A stretch of DNA of 64,000 nt from JALYGY01 sp963800975 (GCA_963800975.1 CAWDDB010000021.1:186001-250000), one strand, 5' to 3'; numbered from the stretch's first letter, positions 8,861 through 18,610 are shown. Notes: a model not told the origin generated them from the sequence alone. Made by a program: numbers and translations.

Positions 8861-10090
8861 ATGCAACTATTCGAGAAGCTCATAGAGCACCCCGAGGCCG
8901 TGAGGCTGGTGCTCGAGAACACCCACCGGCTTCCCGTCGAGCAGGTGCCGCTGGCACAGGCGCGGGGGCTCGCGCTGGCCGAGGATCTGAAGGCCGGGTT
9001 CGACTCGCCGCCCTTCGAGAACTCGGCGGTCGACGGGTACGCGGTGCGGAGCGCGGACGCCAAGGCCGGCCGTACCTTCAAGGTCGTCGACGAGGCCCCG
9101 GCGGGACGCCCGGCTACGAGCCGAGTCGGAGAAGGCGAGGCGATCAAGATCTTCACCGGCGGCGTCATTCCCGACGGGGCCGACGCGGTCGTGATGGTGG
9201 AAAACACCTCGGGCTGGGGCGAGGTGTTCGAGCTGAAGAAGGGCGCTTCTTCGGGCCAGAACGTGCGCGGCAGCGGCGAGGACGTGCGCGAGGGGGATGT
9301 CATCTTGCGGGCTGGCATCGAGATCGGGCCGCCCGAGATCGCGCTGGCCGCGACGCAGGGCTACGGGACGCTGCCCGCAATCAGGCGCCCGGAGGTCGTC
9401 GTCCTCTCGACGGGGACGGAGCTCGTCGAGCCCGGGGAGCGGGGGCTTGAGCCGGGCGAGATCTACGACTCCAACTCCTTCGCCGTGATCGCCCAGGCCG
9501 AGGAGGTCGGGGCGAGGGCGCGCCGGGTGAGCGCGGCCTCGGACGAGCCCGAGGTGATAAAGAGCGCCGTCGGAGAGGCCCTCGAGACCGCGGACGTGGT
9601 GGTCACGAGCGGCGGCGTCTCGGTGGGGGAGAAGGACCTGGTAAAGGGGACGATGTTACAGCTCGGCGTCGAGCAGGTCTTCTGGGGAGTAAAGTTCAAG
9701 CCCGGCAAGCCGCTCTTCTTCGGGGTGCGCGAGGGCGCGCGGGTATTCGGTTTGCCCGGGAACCCGGTCTCGGCGATGGTCTGCTTCGAGCTCTTCGTAA
9801 GGCCCGCGCTTTTCGGGATGATGGGCCGCGAGGACAGGGGAAGACCGCGCGTCCAGGTTTACTTCGAGGAGGACGTGAGGAACAACTTCGGGCGGATGCA
9901 CGCGATGCGCGTGAGCCTGCGGCAAACGGAGAAAGGCTGGCTCGCCCGGTCCGTCGGAGCGCAGGGCTCCGGGCTGGTCTCCTCGCTCACCAAAGCCGAC
10001 GCCCTGGCGCTTATCGGGCCGGAATCCGAGGGGGTGAGGGCCGGAGAGGTGGTGGAAGCCATCGTGCTGCGCGAGGGGGTGATCCTGTGA
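8861..10090 (+). CDS. moeA: molybdopterin molybdotransferase MoeA
   Basis: A 409-residue cytoplasmic enzyme that inserts molybdate into adenylated molybdopterin. Motifs in order: FENSAVDGYAVRS (about residues 50-62), FTGGVIPDGADAVVMVENT, VLSTGTELVEPG, VTSGGVSVGEKD, KFKPGKPLFFG and GLPGNPVSAMVCFELFVRP. Length and domain order are normal. The ATG has AAAGGGA upstream. No other molybdenum-cofactor gene is nearby, so it is separated from its pathway partners here. Confidence 0.95.
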   Translation: MQLFEKLIEHPEAVRLVLENTHRLPVEQVPLAQARGLALAEDLKAGFDSPPFENSAVDGYAVRSADAKAGRTFKVVDEAPAGRPATSRVGEGEAIKIFTGGVIPDGADAVVMVENTSGWGEVFELKKGASSGQNVRGSGEDVREGDVILRAGIEIGPPEIALAATQGYGTLPAIRRPEVVVLSTGTELVEPGERGLEPGEIYDSNSFAVIAQAEEVGARARRVSAASDEPEVIKSAVGEALETADVVVTSGGVSVGEKDLVKGTMLQLGVEQVFWGVKFKPGKPLFFGVREGARVFGLPGNPVSAMVCFELFVRPALFGMMGREDRGRPRVQVYFEEDVRNNFGRMHAMRVSLRQTEKGWLARSVGAQGSGLVSSLTKADALALIGPESEGVRAGEVVEAIVLREGVIL

Positions 10091-10147
10091 TCGAAGGTCA
10101 CAGAAAGCCGGTGGCGCGCGGGGCCGTGGTGGTAGAATCCGGTCCCA

Positions 10148-11182
10148 ATGTTTGAGTCGGATCTCGAAGACAACACGTTCCGAAGGCGCCTGATGAAGGA
10201 GGTGGTGCCGGGGGTACCGGTGCACCTCTCGTTCTACTCGCCTTCAGTCAAGGTGCAGGTGCAATCCTTCGCCGAGCACCTCCCCGGCGCCAACGGCCGT
10301 TACGTCGGCGACGCGGTGACGATCGAGTTCGTCCCCGAGGATGCCGCCGCGGTGGAGAGGGTGCGGGAGTTCGTCTGGCACTGGGAGGAGCACAACGCCT
10401 TCACCGGGGTGCGCAAGATCAACCACCTCAGGCGCAGCGTCTGCCCCGCGAGCGTGCAGGGGATGCTGGAGCGGGTGCGCGGCGTGGACAAGCGGGCCGC
10501 GGCGAAGGCCGCGGAGGCGATAGGCCACGAGGAGTTGCTCGGCCTGGTTGAAGGGCAGGACGTCAAGACCCTGGCGCGTCTACCCGGGCTCGGCGAGAAG
10601 CGCGCCCGCGCCGTTGTCGAGTTCTACGAGAACGAAGATAGCGGCAGGCGGTTCCTCTACGCCGCCAATCGCAACGACCGCTTCCGCGGCAGGCCCGTGG
10701 TCACGGAGCTCGACCTGGGAGAGGATCTAGAGGAGCAGGTCTTCGACCACGCCGAGAGGGCCCGCTCTCTGGGCAACCCCGACCCCCTCGGTTCGGAGGA
10801 ACCGCCGGGCCACACGACGGTACGCAACGCCAACCTCGACCACCCGCTCCCGATGACGCCGTCGCTCATGAGCCGGGGCGTCTTCTACGGGGAGCAGATA
10901 GAGCACTTCGCCGATACCCTGGGGCGCGTGCTGGTGGACGGCGAGCGGCTGGCCGGGGTCGGTTACCTGCGCCTCCAGCGGGGCAAGCTCTTCCACACGA
11001 CCAAGATGTCTGGCGTCGGCATGAAGACGCGGGCACGCGTCCTGGCCAGCGGCCTGCTCGACGACGAGTACACCTACGAGAACCTCGTGGCGATCGCAGG
11101 CCTTACCGAGTCGCAGGCCAGGACCATCGCCGAGGCCGCGAGGACGCAGGCGGGCGCGCGGGCGGAGGTCCGTGTCCCCTAG
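10148..11182 (+). CDS. helix-hairpin-helix protein of unknown function
   Basis: 344 residues, not recognised as a named family. Two HhH-like DNA-binding elements can be seen: LARLPGLGEKRARAVVEF at about residues 140-157 and LVAIAGLTESQARTIAEA near the C-terminus. The first 130 residues contain beta-rich sequence and the pair HWEEHNAF. A -10-like TAGAAT at 10133-10138 sits only about 10 bases before the ATG, so the mRNA may be leaderless. The 3' end overlaps the next gene, a DnaQ/GIY-YIG repair protein, by 11 bases, pointing to a role in DNA repair or processing. Confidence 0.7.
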   Translation: MFESDLEDNTFRRRLMKEVVPGVPVHLSFYSPSVKVQVQSFAEHLPGANGRYVGDAVTIEFVPEDAAAVERVREFVWHWEEHNAFTGVRKINHLRRSVCPASVQGMLERVRGVDKRAAAKAAEAIGHEELLGLVEGQDVKTLARLPGLGEKRARAVVEFYENEDSGRRFLYAANRNDRFRGRPVVTELDLGEDLEEQVFDHAERARSLGNPDPLGSEEPPGHTTVRNANLDHPLPMTPSLMSRGVFYGEQIEHFADTLGRVLVDGERLAGVGYLRLQRGKLFHTTKMSGVGMKTRARVLASGLLDDEYTYENLVAIAGLTESQARTIAEAARTQAGARAEVRVP

Positions 11183-13013
11183 CCTCTACGGGTTTGTCAG
11201 GGCCCGCGAGCCCGTGAGCCCCGAGGAGATCGCCGCCGAGTTTCTCGCCCTGCCCGAACCCAACGGCGACGCCCGGGACCGCGTCGAGGCGCTAGTCGGG
11301 GCGGACCCCCGCTTCGCGTGGGACGGCGAGACCCTGGTAACGTCGGACCCTGCCACGCTGGCCCTCGCGGACGCCCCGTACGTGATCTTCGACGTCGAGA
11401 CCACGGGGTCATCTGCGAAGAAGGGGGGCGCCATCACGGAGATCGGCGCCCTGAAGGTGGTGCGGGGGGAGGTCGTAGAGGAGTTTGCCACGCTCGTCAA
11501 TCCTGGCCGCAGGATAGAGCCGTTCGTCGTGCGGCTGACCGGCATCACGGACCGCATGGTCCAGGACGCCCCGCCAATCTCCGAGGCCATGCCCCGCTTC
11601 GAGCGGTTCGCGGAGGGCTCGGTCCTGGTCGGGCACAACGTCAACTTCGACTGCTCCTTCGTCACCGCGGCGCGCGGCGGCCTGCCGATGCCCAACCCCG
11701 TCCTTGACACCTTGAAGCTGGCGCGCTGCCTCGTGCCTGGTCTCGGTCGCTACCGGCTCTCTTCGCTCGTCTCCCACTTCGGCGTGCGGGCCATGCCGAA
11801 CCACCGGGCGCTGGCCGACGCCGCGGCGACCACCCAGGTCTTCCTCAAGCTCCTCAAGCTGCTGCGCTCCGCCGGGGTAGCCGGCGTGACCGAGGCGGCG
11901 GCGCTGCGCGGCGGGAGGTACGGGCGCGTCAAGCCGCAGAAGCAGCACCTGGCCGAGGGCATACCCCGCACGCCCGGCGTCTACTACTTCGTGGACAAGC
12001 ACGGCACCATCCTCTACGTCGGGAAGGCCAAAGACCTCAAGGCGCGCGTGCGCACGTACTTCAACGGCGGGGACGGCCGGCGCAAGGTCGGGAGGCTCGT
12101 CGAGGAGGTCGCCGAGGTGCGGGTGCGGGAGACCGAGAGCGAGCTGCACGCTCTCATCCTCGAGTCCAGGGAGATAAAGCGCCTCCTGCCCAGCTACAAC
12201 ACCGCGGGCCGGGACGAAAGGGGTGGCTGGTTCATAAGGCTCGACACGAGCGAGCCTTACCCTGTGCCCGAGCGCGTGCCCGAGAACGAGCGCGGGGACG
12301 GGGACATCCACCTCGGGCCCTACCGCAGCGCCGGGGTGCTCGACGCCTGCATAGAGGCCCTCGGCAGGATCTTCCCCCTCAAGCGCTGCTCCGGGGACGG
12401 CGGCGTCTGCTTCTACGGGCAGCTGGGCCGCTGCGCGCCGTGCATCGGCATGGGGGAAGAGGAGTACCGCCGCGCCGTCGTCGACGAGGTGGTCGCCCTG
12501 CTCAGGGGCGAGGGCGGCGAGGAGCACCTCGCCGCGCTGGTGCGGGAGCGGGAGCGGCTGGCGCGGGACCTCGAGTTCGAGGCCGCGGCGCGCCTCAGGG
12601 ACCTTATCGCCGGGATAGAGAGGATACGCCTGACCAGGGCCGTCGTGAACGCCGAGGGCGTGCAGGCGGTGGTGGCCCCCTCCACCGAGCCTGGTGTCGT
12701 CGAGGTCTTCGCGCTCTCGGAGGGCCGGCTCGTCGCCCACCGGGGGTTCGGGGTCGGGGATCTCGCGGGGCTCTCGGGCTTCGCCGAGGAGGTACTGGCC
12801 AGGTGCGAAGAGGAGGGCTACCGTCAGAACGGCGGGAAGGACGCGCGGCCTGGAGCGGCCCGTACCTCGGACGAGGCGCGGGTGGTAGCCGCGTACCTCA
12901 GGCGCCGCGCGGCGGCCATGGAGGCCGTACGCCTCGAGCGGGCGCGAGATCTCGTGGAGGCCGTGGGCAGGATCGCCGAGGCCGCGGAAGACGGTGCAAA
13001 CCCCCTATCATGA
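11172..13013 (+). CDS. DnaQ-like 3'-5' exonuclease fused to UvrC-type GIY-YIG nuclease
   Basis: 613 residues. An N-terminal region of about 65 residues precedes a DEDD exonuclease domain: ExoI FDVETTG (72-78), ExoII VGHNVNFDCSF (about 153) and ExoIII NHRALADAAAT (about 210). A GIY-YIG domain follows from about 265 (TPGVYYFVDKHG, YVGKAKDLKARV). A cysteine cluster (CSGDGGVCFYGQLGRCAPC) and a UVR motif near 462 (LARDLEFEAAARLRDLI) complete the UvrC N-terminal half. The C-terminal RNase H-like nuclease of UvrC is missing. Such fusions are known in actinobacteria. The GTG start overlaps the HhH gene. Confidence 0.9.
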   Translation: MSPSLYGFVRAREPVSPEEIAAEFLALPEPNGDARDRVEALVGADPRFAWDGETLVTSDPATLALADAPYVIFDVETTGSSAKKGGAITEIGALKVVRGEVVEEFATLVNPGRRIEPFVVRLTGITDRMVQDAPPISEAMPRFERFAEGSVLVGHNVNFDCSFVTAARGGLPMPNPVLDTLKLARCLVPGLGRYRLSSLVSHFGVRAMPNHRALADAAATTQVFLKLLKLLRSAGVAGVTEAAALRGGRYGRVKPQKQHLAEGIPRTPGVYYFVDKHGTILYVGKAKDLKARVRTYFNGGDGRRKVGRLVEEVAEVRVRETESELHALILESREIKRLLPSYNTAGRDERGGWFIRLDTSEPYPVPERVPENERGDGDIHLGPYRSAGVLDACIEALGRIFPLKRCSGDGGVCFYGQLGRCAPCIGMGEEEYRRAVVDEVVALLRGEGGEEHLAALVRERERLARDLEFEAAARLRDLIAGIERIRLTRAVVNAEGVQAVVAPSTEPGVVEVFALSEGRLVAHRGFGVGDLAGLSGFAEEVLARCEEEGYRQNGGKDARPGAARTSDEARVVAAYLRRRAAAMEAVRLERARDLVEAVGRIAEAAEDGANPLS

Positions 13014-13070
13014 TAAAATAGGTCCCAAGCAAGCCTGTAGTTTTGGTATACGCGAAGAGGGCGCAACAGT

Positions 13071-13769
13071 ATGGTGCAAGGCTTACAGGGCGTGACGCGC
13101 AGGATCCTCGTGGTGGACGACGAGCCGTCGCTACAGAAGATGCTGGCGCACGCGTTGGAGAGAGAGGGATTCCAGGTCCAGACCGTCGGCGACGGCGAGG
13201 AAGCCCTCGACGCTTTCAAGGGCTACGAGCCGCACCTCATCATCCTTGACATAATGCTCCCCAAGCTCGACGGCACCGAGGTTTGCAGGCGCATCAGGGC
13301 GCAGAGCGACGTGCCCATCATCATGCTGACCGCCAAGGACGACGAGATAGACCGGGTCGTTGGCCTGGAGCTCGGCGCCGACGACTACGTCACCAAGCCG
13401 TTCGCCGTGCGGGAGCTGGTGGCAAGGGTGAGGGCGATAATGCGCAGGGCGGCGGTCCCCGCCGGCCAGCGCCCGGACGAGCTCAACTACGACGGTTTGC
13501 GCATCAATCTCCCCAGCCGCCGCGTCTCCGTCGGTAGCGATGAGGTCGACCTGACCTACACCGAGTTCGAGCTCCTCGTGACGCTTGCCTCTAGCCCGGG
13601 CAGGGTGTTCTCGCGCAGCGCCCTGCTGAGAAGGGTTTGGGGCGACGAGTTCCGCGACGAGCGCACGGTGGACGTCCACATCCGTCACCTGCGCGAGAAG
13701 ATCGAACGCGACCCCCGCAACCCCGAGTTCATCCACACCGCGCGGGGCGTGGGGTATGTTTTCCGGTAA
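13071..13769 (+). CDS. OmpR-family response regulator
   Basis: 232 residues. The receiver domain has the acidic pair in VVDDEPS (D16, D17), the phospho-acceptor Asp60 in LIILDIMLP, Thr in MLTAKDD and Lys in VTKPF. A winged-helix DNA-binding domain occupies about 135-230, ending HIRHLREKIERDPRNPEFIHTARG in segments. The ATG is preceded by AAGAGGG. The 3' end overlaps the histidine kinase start by 14 bases, so the two form a pair. The signal sensed is not evident. Confidence 0.95.
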   Translation: MVQGLQGVTRRILVVDDEPSLQKMLAHALEREGFQVQTVGDGEEALDAFKGYEPHLIILDIMLPKLDGTEVCRRIRAQSDVPIIMLTAKDDEIDRVVGLELGADDYVTKPFAVRELVARVRAIMRRAAVPAGQRPDELNYDGLRINLPSRRVSVGSDEVDLTYTEFELLVTLASSPGRVFSRSALLRRVWGDEFRDERTVDVHIRHLREKIERDPRNPEFIHTARGVGYVFR

Positions 13770-15588
13770 GGGGAGAACTTTCGGGCGCAAGCCCGGCCAG
13801 GCCGCCTGGCGCAAGAGCAGGAAGCGTTTCGTCTCCAGGCTAAAGAACGGGGTCAAGCCCCGCATCGGCATGCGCATCTGGCTCACGGCCATGTTCGTGT
13901 TGGTGACGGCCTTCGCCGCGGTAGTGGCCTACGGGATCGTGCGCCCCATCCTCGTGGATACCCTCAACCGGGCGAGCCAGACCCGCTTCGAGGAGTTCGC
14001 CGAGCAGTTCGAAGACCTGCTGGAGCGCGACAACGACCCCGGCGTGGCGCAGCTCGAGTCCTTCGCCGTGACCCGCGGCCTGCAATGGGGGATAGTCAAG
14101 GCGAAGTCCGGCCAGCAGGTCCTGGGCGATAAGGACCTCAGGTGGCACCTCGGCCCCGTGATCAACGCGGTCGAGACCCAGAGCCCCAAGATGAAGCTGG
14201 AGAAGATCCAGGCCGGTCCGCGCGCGGGCCAGATCCTCGCCACCTACGCCGTGCCCATCTCGGGGGTCGAGGACCGTGAAGGCAGGTCGATCACCGGCAC
14301 AGCTATCGTCTTCAGCGAGTTCTTCACGGAGAGCGACGTCGAGAACGTCGACGCGGCGCTCGAGAGCATACAGCGCATAGTCCTGCTCGCGGGCGCGCTC
14401 GCGCTTGGCCTCGCGGGGGTCGCGGGGTACTTCGCGGCGACCCTGATCTCGCGCCGCATCAGCCGCCTCGGGGTCGCGGCCGATAGGCTGGCGGCGGGGA
14501 ACTTCGACGAGCGGATAGAGACCCGCGTGGAGGACGAGGTCGGTTCGCTGGGCGACACGTTCAACGCGATGGCCGCCTCTCTGAAGGGCGCGTTCGAGCA
14601 GATCAAGCACGAGAAGGAGCGCGGGAGCGCGATACTCGACGGGATGACGGACGCGGTCATCGGCGTAGACAAGGATCTGAACATCGTCTTCCAGAACCCC
14701 AGGGCGCGCGAGCTCCTGGAGGCCTCGGACCAGGCCTTCCAGATCCGGCTGCAGGAGGTGCTGGCCAAGACCCGCTACAGCGGCCCCGTTGCGGAGCCCG
14801 AGGCCCAGGCCGGGGAGAGCATCATCGAGATCCGAGCCGCCCCCCTCGAAGACGGCGCCCTGGCCATCTTGCGCGACGTGACGGACGAGCACCGCGTTCA
14901 GCGCGCCAAGGCCGAGTTCATAGCGAACGCTTCCCACGAGCTTAAGACCCCGCTCACGGCCCTCTCGGGCTACCTCGAGATGCTCGAGGACGAGAGAGAC
15001 GAGCGGGTCAGGAACGAGTTCCTGACGGACATGCGCTCCCAGACCGTGCGCCTGCAAGGGCTTGCCCGTACGCTACTCGACCTCTCCCGACTGGACGCGA
15101 ACGCAATCACCTTCCGTACCGAGGAGGTGGACCTCGAAGACCTCCTGCACGAGCTGCGCCGGGACTTCGGATACACGGGCCGCCCGATGAGCGTGAGCTC
15201 CGAAGAGGGGGTGCCGCCCGTCGTGACGGACCCGACCCAGCTGCACCGGATGCTCGCCATCCTGCTAGACAACGCCCTCAAGTACTCGGACGAAGACGAT
15301 CCCGTCGAGATCGATCTCTCGCGCGAAGACGGCCACGCGGTCGTGAGCGTCACGGACGTAGGCTGCGGCATCCCGGAGGCCGAGATACCCCACATCTTCG
15401 ACCGCTTCTACCGCGCCCTCGGCTCTTCCCGCGCCGACGGCACGGGGCTCGGGCTCGCCCTCGCGCGTGAGATCACCGAGCACCTGGGGGGCGAGATCCG
15501 GGTCCAGAGCCACCCCGGGAGTGGCAGCACCTTCTCCGTCGCCCTCCCCATCGCCGCCGATTCTGGTAACGGCCGCCGGCCCACGTAA
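13756..15588 (+). CDS. sensor histidine kinase (HAMP-PAS-HisKA-HATPase)
   Basis: 610 residues. A basic cytoplasmic leader is followed by TM1 (about 43-65), an extracytoplasmic segment, and TM2 near 207-230. HAMP (about 231-285) and a PAS-like domain (about 295-375) follow. The HisKA box ASHELKTPL holds the phospho-acceptor His near 394. The HATPase domain has the N box LDNALKYSD, G1 DVGCGIPE and G2 GTGLGLAL. It belongs to the PhoR/ResE type and is the partner of the regulator encoded just upstream. The 14-base overlap implies coupled translation. Confidence 0.95.
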   Translation: MFSGKGRTFGRKPGQAAWRKSRKRFVSRLKNGVKPRIGMRIWLTAMFVLVTAFAAVVAYGIVRPILVDTLNRASQTRFEEFAEQFEDLLERDNDPGVAQLESFAVTRGLQWGIVKAKSGQQVLGDKDLRWHLGPVINAVETQSPKMKLEKIQAGPRAGQILATYAVPISGVEDREGRSITGTAIVFSEFFTESDVENVDAALESIQRIVLLAGALALGLAGVAGYFAATLISRRISRLGVAADRLAAGNFDERIETRVEDEVGSLGDTFNAMAASLKGAFEQIKHEKERGSAILDGMTDAVIGVDKDLNIVFQNPRARELLEASDQAFQIRLQEVLAKTRYSGPVAEPEAQAGESIIEIRAAPLEDGALAILRDVTDEHRVQRAKAEFIANASHELKTPLTALSGYLEMLEDERDERVRNEFLTDMRSQTVRLQGLARTLLDLSRLDANAITFRTEEVDLEDLLHELRRDFGYTGRPMSVSSEEGVPPVVTDPTQLHRMLAILLDNALKYSDEDDPVEIDLSREDGHAVVSVTDVGCGIPEAEIPHIFDRFYRALGSSRADGTGLGLALAREITEHLGGEIRVQSHPGSGSTFSVALPIAADSGNGRRPT

Positions 15589-15680
15589 TCGGGGCTGTTC
15601 GCGAACCGCTCCGCTTCGCATCGCCTCAGGCTAAACTTCAGCTTCAGCATATACAAGGGACCTTTGGCTGTAGAATGGCT

Positions 15681-15745
15681 GCGGGGCAACGTAAGTTCGT
15701 AGATTCTCCCCCCTCCCTGCGAACCGTCGTTGCCCCGCTTTCTTT
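15681..15745. terminator. bidirectional terminator between kinase and M50 protease genes
   Basis: GCGGGGCAACG at 15681-15691 pairs perfectly with CGTTGCCCCGC at 15728-15738, with nested GTTCG/CGAAC arms inside, and TTTCTTT follows. It lies in the convergent gap 15589-15844; nothing else is evident there. Confidence 0.65.
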
Positions 15746-15844
15746 GGCGTCGGGTTTCGGGTCTTCTCGGGGTCTGTGATCCCGCCTCGGCCGCCGAGAG
15801 ATCAACGTTCGTCCGGTACCACCCGATACCCGTACCCGAAGCCC

Positions 15845-16483
15845 CTAGAAGATCGGTGGCAGGCCGAAGATGGAGAGTACCGGGCGCACCAGGACCAGTA
15901 TGGAGGAGAGGGGGGAGGGGAACATGGGCAGGAACGTGAGGAGGACCAGGGCGAGGAGGATAAAGGGGCCGTACTGGTTCATGAAGTCCACGAAGCCGTC
16001 CAGGGCGCGGGGCAGGAACGGGAAGATCACCTTCGCGCCGTCGAGCGGGGGGATGGGTATCAGGTTGAACACGAACAGCAGCGCGTTGCCGTACGCCGCG
16101 AGGAGGACGATGATCTGGAGGTATCCGTCCTTGAAAACAGGCAGCAGGTACAGCGCGGCGCAGAACGCGACGATCAGGAGGTTCGAGAGGGGCCCGGCGG
16201 CCGCGACCGCGACGGGGCCGAGCACGCCTCCCCTGAGCTTGGAAGTAACGACGGGGGTCGGCTTGCCCCAGCCGAAGCCGGCCATTAGGAACATCATGCT
16301 CCCGAGCAAGTCGAGGTGCGAGGCCGGGTTCAGCGTCACCCTGCCCGCGCGGTAGGCCGTGTCGTCGCCCAGGAGGTAAGCGGAGTAGGCGTGGGCTGCC
16401 TCGTGCACCACGACGCCGACCACGAGGCCGAGGAGGAGGGCCACCGCGGCGGCGGGGTTTGACTGGAAGAGGGCGATGAACAT
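15845..16483 (-). CDS. site-2 protease family M50 metalloprotease
   Basis: About 212 residues with five or six hydrophobic segments. The zinc-binding HEAAH lies in TM1-2 and the third ligand is the Asp in NLIPIPPLDGAKVI. This small form without a PDZ domain is common in actinobacteria and cyanobacteria. It should cut transmembrane segments inside the membrane; the substrate is unknown. The ATG at 16483 is chosen; a GTG five codons upstream is an alternative. The next gene downstream is convergent; the M23-like gene lies just upstream on the same strand. Confidence 0.88.
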   Translation of the reverse strand: MFIALFQSNPAAAVALLLGLVVGVVVHEAAHAYSAYLLGDDTAYRAGRVTLNPASHLDLLGSMMFLMAGFGWGKPTPVVTSKLRGGVLGPVAVAAAGPLSNLLIVAFCAALYLLPVFKDGYLQIIVLLAAYGNALLFVFNLIPIPPLDGAKVIFPFLPRALDGFVDFMNQYGPFILLALVLLTFLPMFPSPLSSILVLVRPVLSIFGLPPIF

Positions 16484-16518
16484 CCGGTTATGATACACGC
16501 CCGGCCGGGCGCAAACCC

Positions 16519-17358
16519 CTAGCCGATGCGCGGCACCGAGATGGTGACGTGGTTACCCGCGTCGGAGACGTACGAAGAGAGTTGGGGGTCGAGGATCTTC
16601 GCCGAGTCCGCGACGGTGCCGAGCTCGGTCATCCCGGCGGTGACGCGGGTCGTGACGCCGGCGTTGGCCTCGTCGCTCTGCACGAGCGAGACGGTGACGC
16701 GGACGTTCGCGTTGCCGTCGGGTTTGATCTCGACGACGTTCGCGCCCTGCACCATCGGGTCGGGGCGTATCGCCGTGATCATGCCCGTCACCGGAGAGTA
16801 GACCGTGGTCCCGGCCTGGGCCCCGACGTCCAGGGCGCCGGTGCGGGGTCCCGTGCGGCCGGCCGCGTACATCACGTGGTAGTGGATCTTCTCCGGCGTC
16901 GAGCCGTCGGTGAAGAGACCGAGCACCGCGTTCTCGGAGAGGTTCTCACCGCGCGGCGCCATCTCGACGAGGCTCTCACCCTCGGGGTGGTAGCCGAGGC
17001 CGGTCAGGTTCTCCGGGCGGATGGGCGTTGAGACCTCGACGTCCGCGGCCTCCGCCAGGACCGTATCGGGGGCGGCGTTGCCCGGGTCTATGGGCACGGC
17101 GCGCTCCGCCGCGTCGGGGCTCTGGAGTAGCACGGCGAGGATGAGCGCCAGGGCGAGGGAGAGGAGCAATCCGACGGCCATAAAGCGCCGCCTGCGGTAG
17201 ACGTTGGTCTTGGCCGCCTTGCGGCGTTCGACGAGGGCGCCGGATTGCCCGTCGCCAGACCGAACCGGCGTGCCGTTCGCACGCTTGTTTTTTTGTACCG
17301 GACGGGCTTCGCTCCGCTGCCCAACAAACCGCGCCTTCTCGATGTTTCCCCCTCGCAT
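16519..17358 (-). CDS. membrane-anchored M23-like (degenerate) envelope protein
   Basis: 279 residues. A basic N-terminal region of about 60 residues is followed by one transmembrane helix (about 61-82) and an extracytoplasmic domain. The segment GALDVGAQAGTTVYSPVTGMITA resembles, in pieces, the M23/duplicated hybrid motif fold (AGTTVYSPVTG), but the zinc-binding His residues of active endopeptidases are not present. It is probably a non-catalytic regulator or binding protein of the cell envelope. A very good promoter lies directly upstream, close enough to imply a nearly leaderless mRNA. Confidence 0.65.
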   Translation of the reverse strand: MRGGNIEKARFVGQRSEARPVQKNKRANGTPVRSGDGQSGALVERRKAAKTNVYRRRRFMAVGLLLSLALALILAVLLQSPDAAERAVPIDPGNAAPDTVLAEAADVEVSTPIRPENLTGLGYHPEGESLVEMAPRGENLSENAVLGLFTDGSTPEKIHYHVMYAAGRTGPRTGALDVGAQAGTTVYSPVTGMITAIRPDPMVQGANVVEIKPDGNANVRVTVSLVQSDEANAGVTTRVTAGMTELGTVADSAKILDPQLSSYVSDAGNHVTISVPRIG

Positions 17359-17369
17359 ACTGGGGGACG

Positions 17370-17398
17370 ATTATACAGAGGGGCCTGTGGGCTGTAAA
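17370..17398 (-). promoter_or_regulatory. sigma-70-type promoter for the M23-like gene
   Basis: On the minus strand TTTACA (17398-17393) and TATAAT (17375-17370) are separated by exactly 17 bases. The expected start site is about 5-7 bases before the ATG at 17358. Confidence 0.7.
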
Positions 17399-17461
17399 CT
17401 TGCCGTCGCGGCGTCCGAGGCTGGTATATTTGTGCCGTAGGATCCTCGATCGGAGGCCAGG

Positions 17462-18610
17462 TTGGCCGCAAAAAAACTCCTCGTCTCGACGTACCTCCAG
17501 TACATCCTGATCGCCGCCGGGTTCCTCTTGTTGGTGTTCTTCGTCAGGCAGCTCGGCGGGGTCATCCTGACGTTCTTCCTCGCCGCGATCCTGGCCTACG
17601 TGCTCAACCCCGTGGTGCGTCGCCTCGAGGACCTGCGCGTCCCCAGGGTCCTGGCGGTGGTTGGCGTCTTCGCCGCGCTCGTTCTCGCCATCGTCGGCGC
17701 GCTCCTGGTGCTCATCATCCCCGCGATCGGGCAGGTGCAGAACGTGGTAGACAACCCGGGCGTCTACATCGAGCGGGCGAACGCGTTGGTGGGGCGTCTG
17801 CGGGGCCTGCCCTACGTGGGACAGAGCGTCGCCCAGCTGGACCAGGAGGCGGTAACCCGTTTCGTCCAGAGCAACGCGCCCTCAGCCGGGCAGGCGCTCA
17901 GCACCGCCACCGGTTTCATCGGGGGGATCTTCGGCGCCTTCGGCACCGTCCTGAACCTCCTGCTCATGCTCATAATCTCGATCTACCTCCTCCTCGACCG
18001 GGAGAAGGTCACCAGGGCCGTGCTCGGCGCGATACCCGAGACCGTGCGCGACCACGCCCTCGAGCTCTTCCACGTCGTCGAGCGGACCGTGATCCGTTAC
18101 CTCAGGGGCCAGCTCCTCCTCTGCATCATAATGGGCGTCATAGGCTGGGCCATAGCCTTCTTCGTCATCGGCCGGTACTCCCTGGTCCTCGGTTTGTGGG
18201 TCGGGCTGACGGAGATTATCCCCGTGATCGGGGCCTTCCTCGGCGCAATCCCCGCCGTTCTCGTCGCCCTCGTCGTCCCCGGGGGCGGTATAACGCCCGC
18301 GCTGATAGTCGCCGGCCTCTTTCTGGTCGCTCAGCAGATCGAGGGTAATATCCTGGTGCCGAGGATCCAGGGCGGCTCGGTCGGCATCCACCCTTTGTGG
18401 GTTCTCTTCGCCACCCTCGCGGGCACCGCGCTCTACGGCATCGTCGGCGCGATCTTCGCCGTCCCCGTGGTCGCCATCATTGCCGCCACGCTCCGCTACA
18501 TGCGTGGGACCCTGATCTTCGAGCGCTGGGGCAAGCCCCCCGTCGTGCCCGCGTCGGAGGGGCAGGACGATCCCGCCGGCGCAGGAGGAGCCAGGGAAAG
18601 GAGCGAAAGC
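17462..18610 (+). CDS. AI-2E family transporter (PerM/YdiK type)
   Basis: About 380 residues with eight hydrophobic segments. Family landmarks include ILAYVLNPVVRRLED, LLDREKVTRAVL, YLRGQLLLCIIMGV, GLTEIIPVIGAFLGAIPA and a C-terminal half with QQIEGNILVPRIQG. It is a putative exporter or permease. The TTG start follows GGAGG. There is no stop codon between this domain and the downstream phosphatidyltransferase: the frame stays open to 19300. A TTG start with AAAGGAG for the next protein at 18611 suggests two separate genes originally, so the end given here is the domain boundary, not a stop. Confidence 0.8.
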
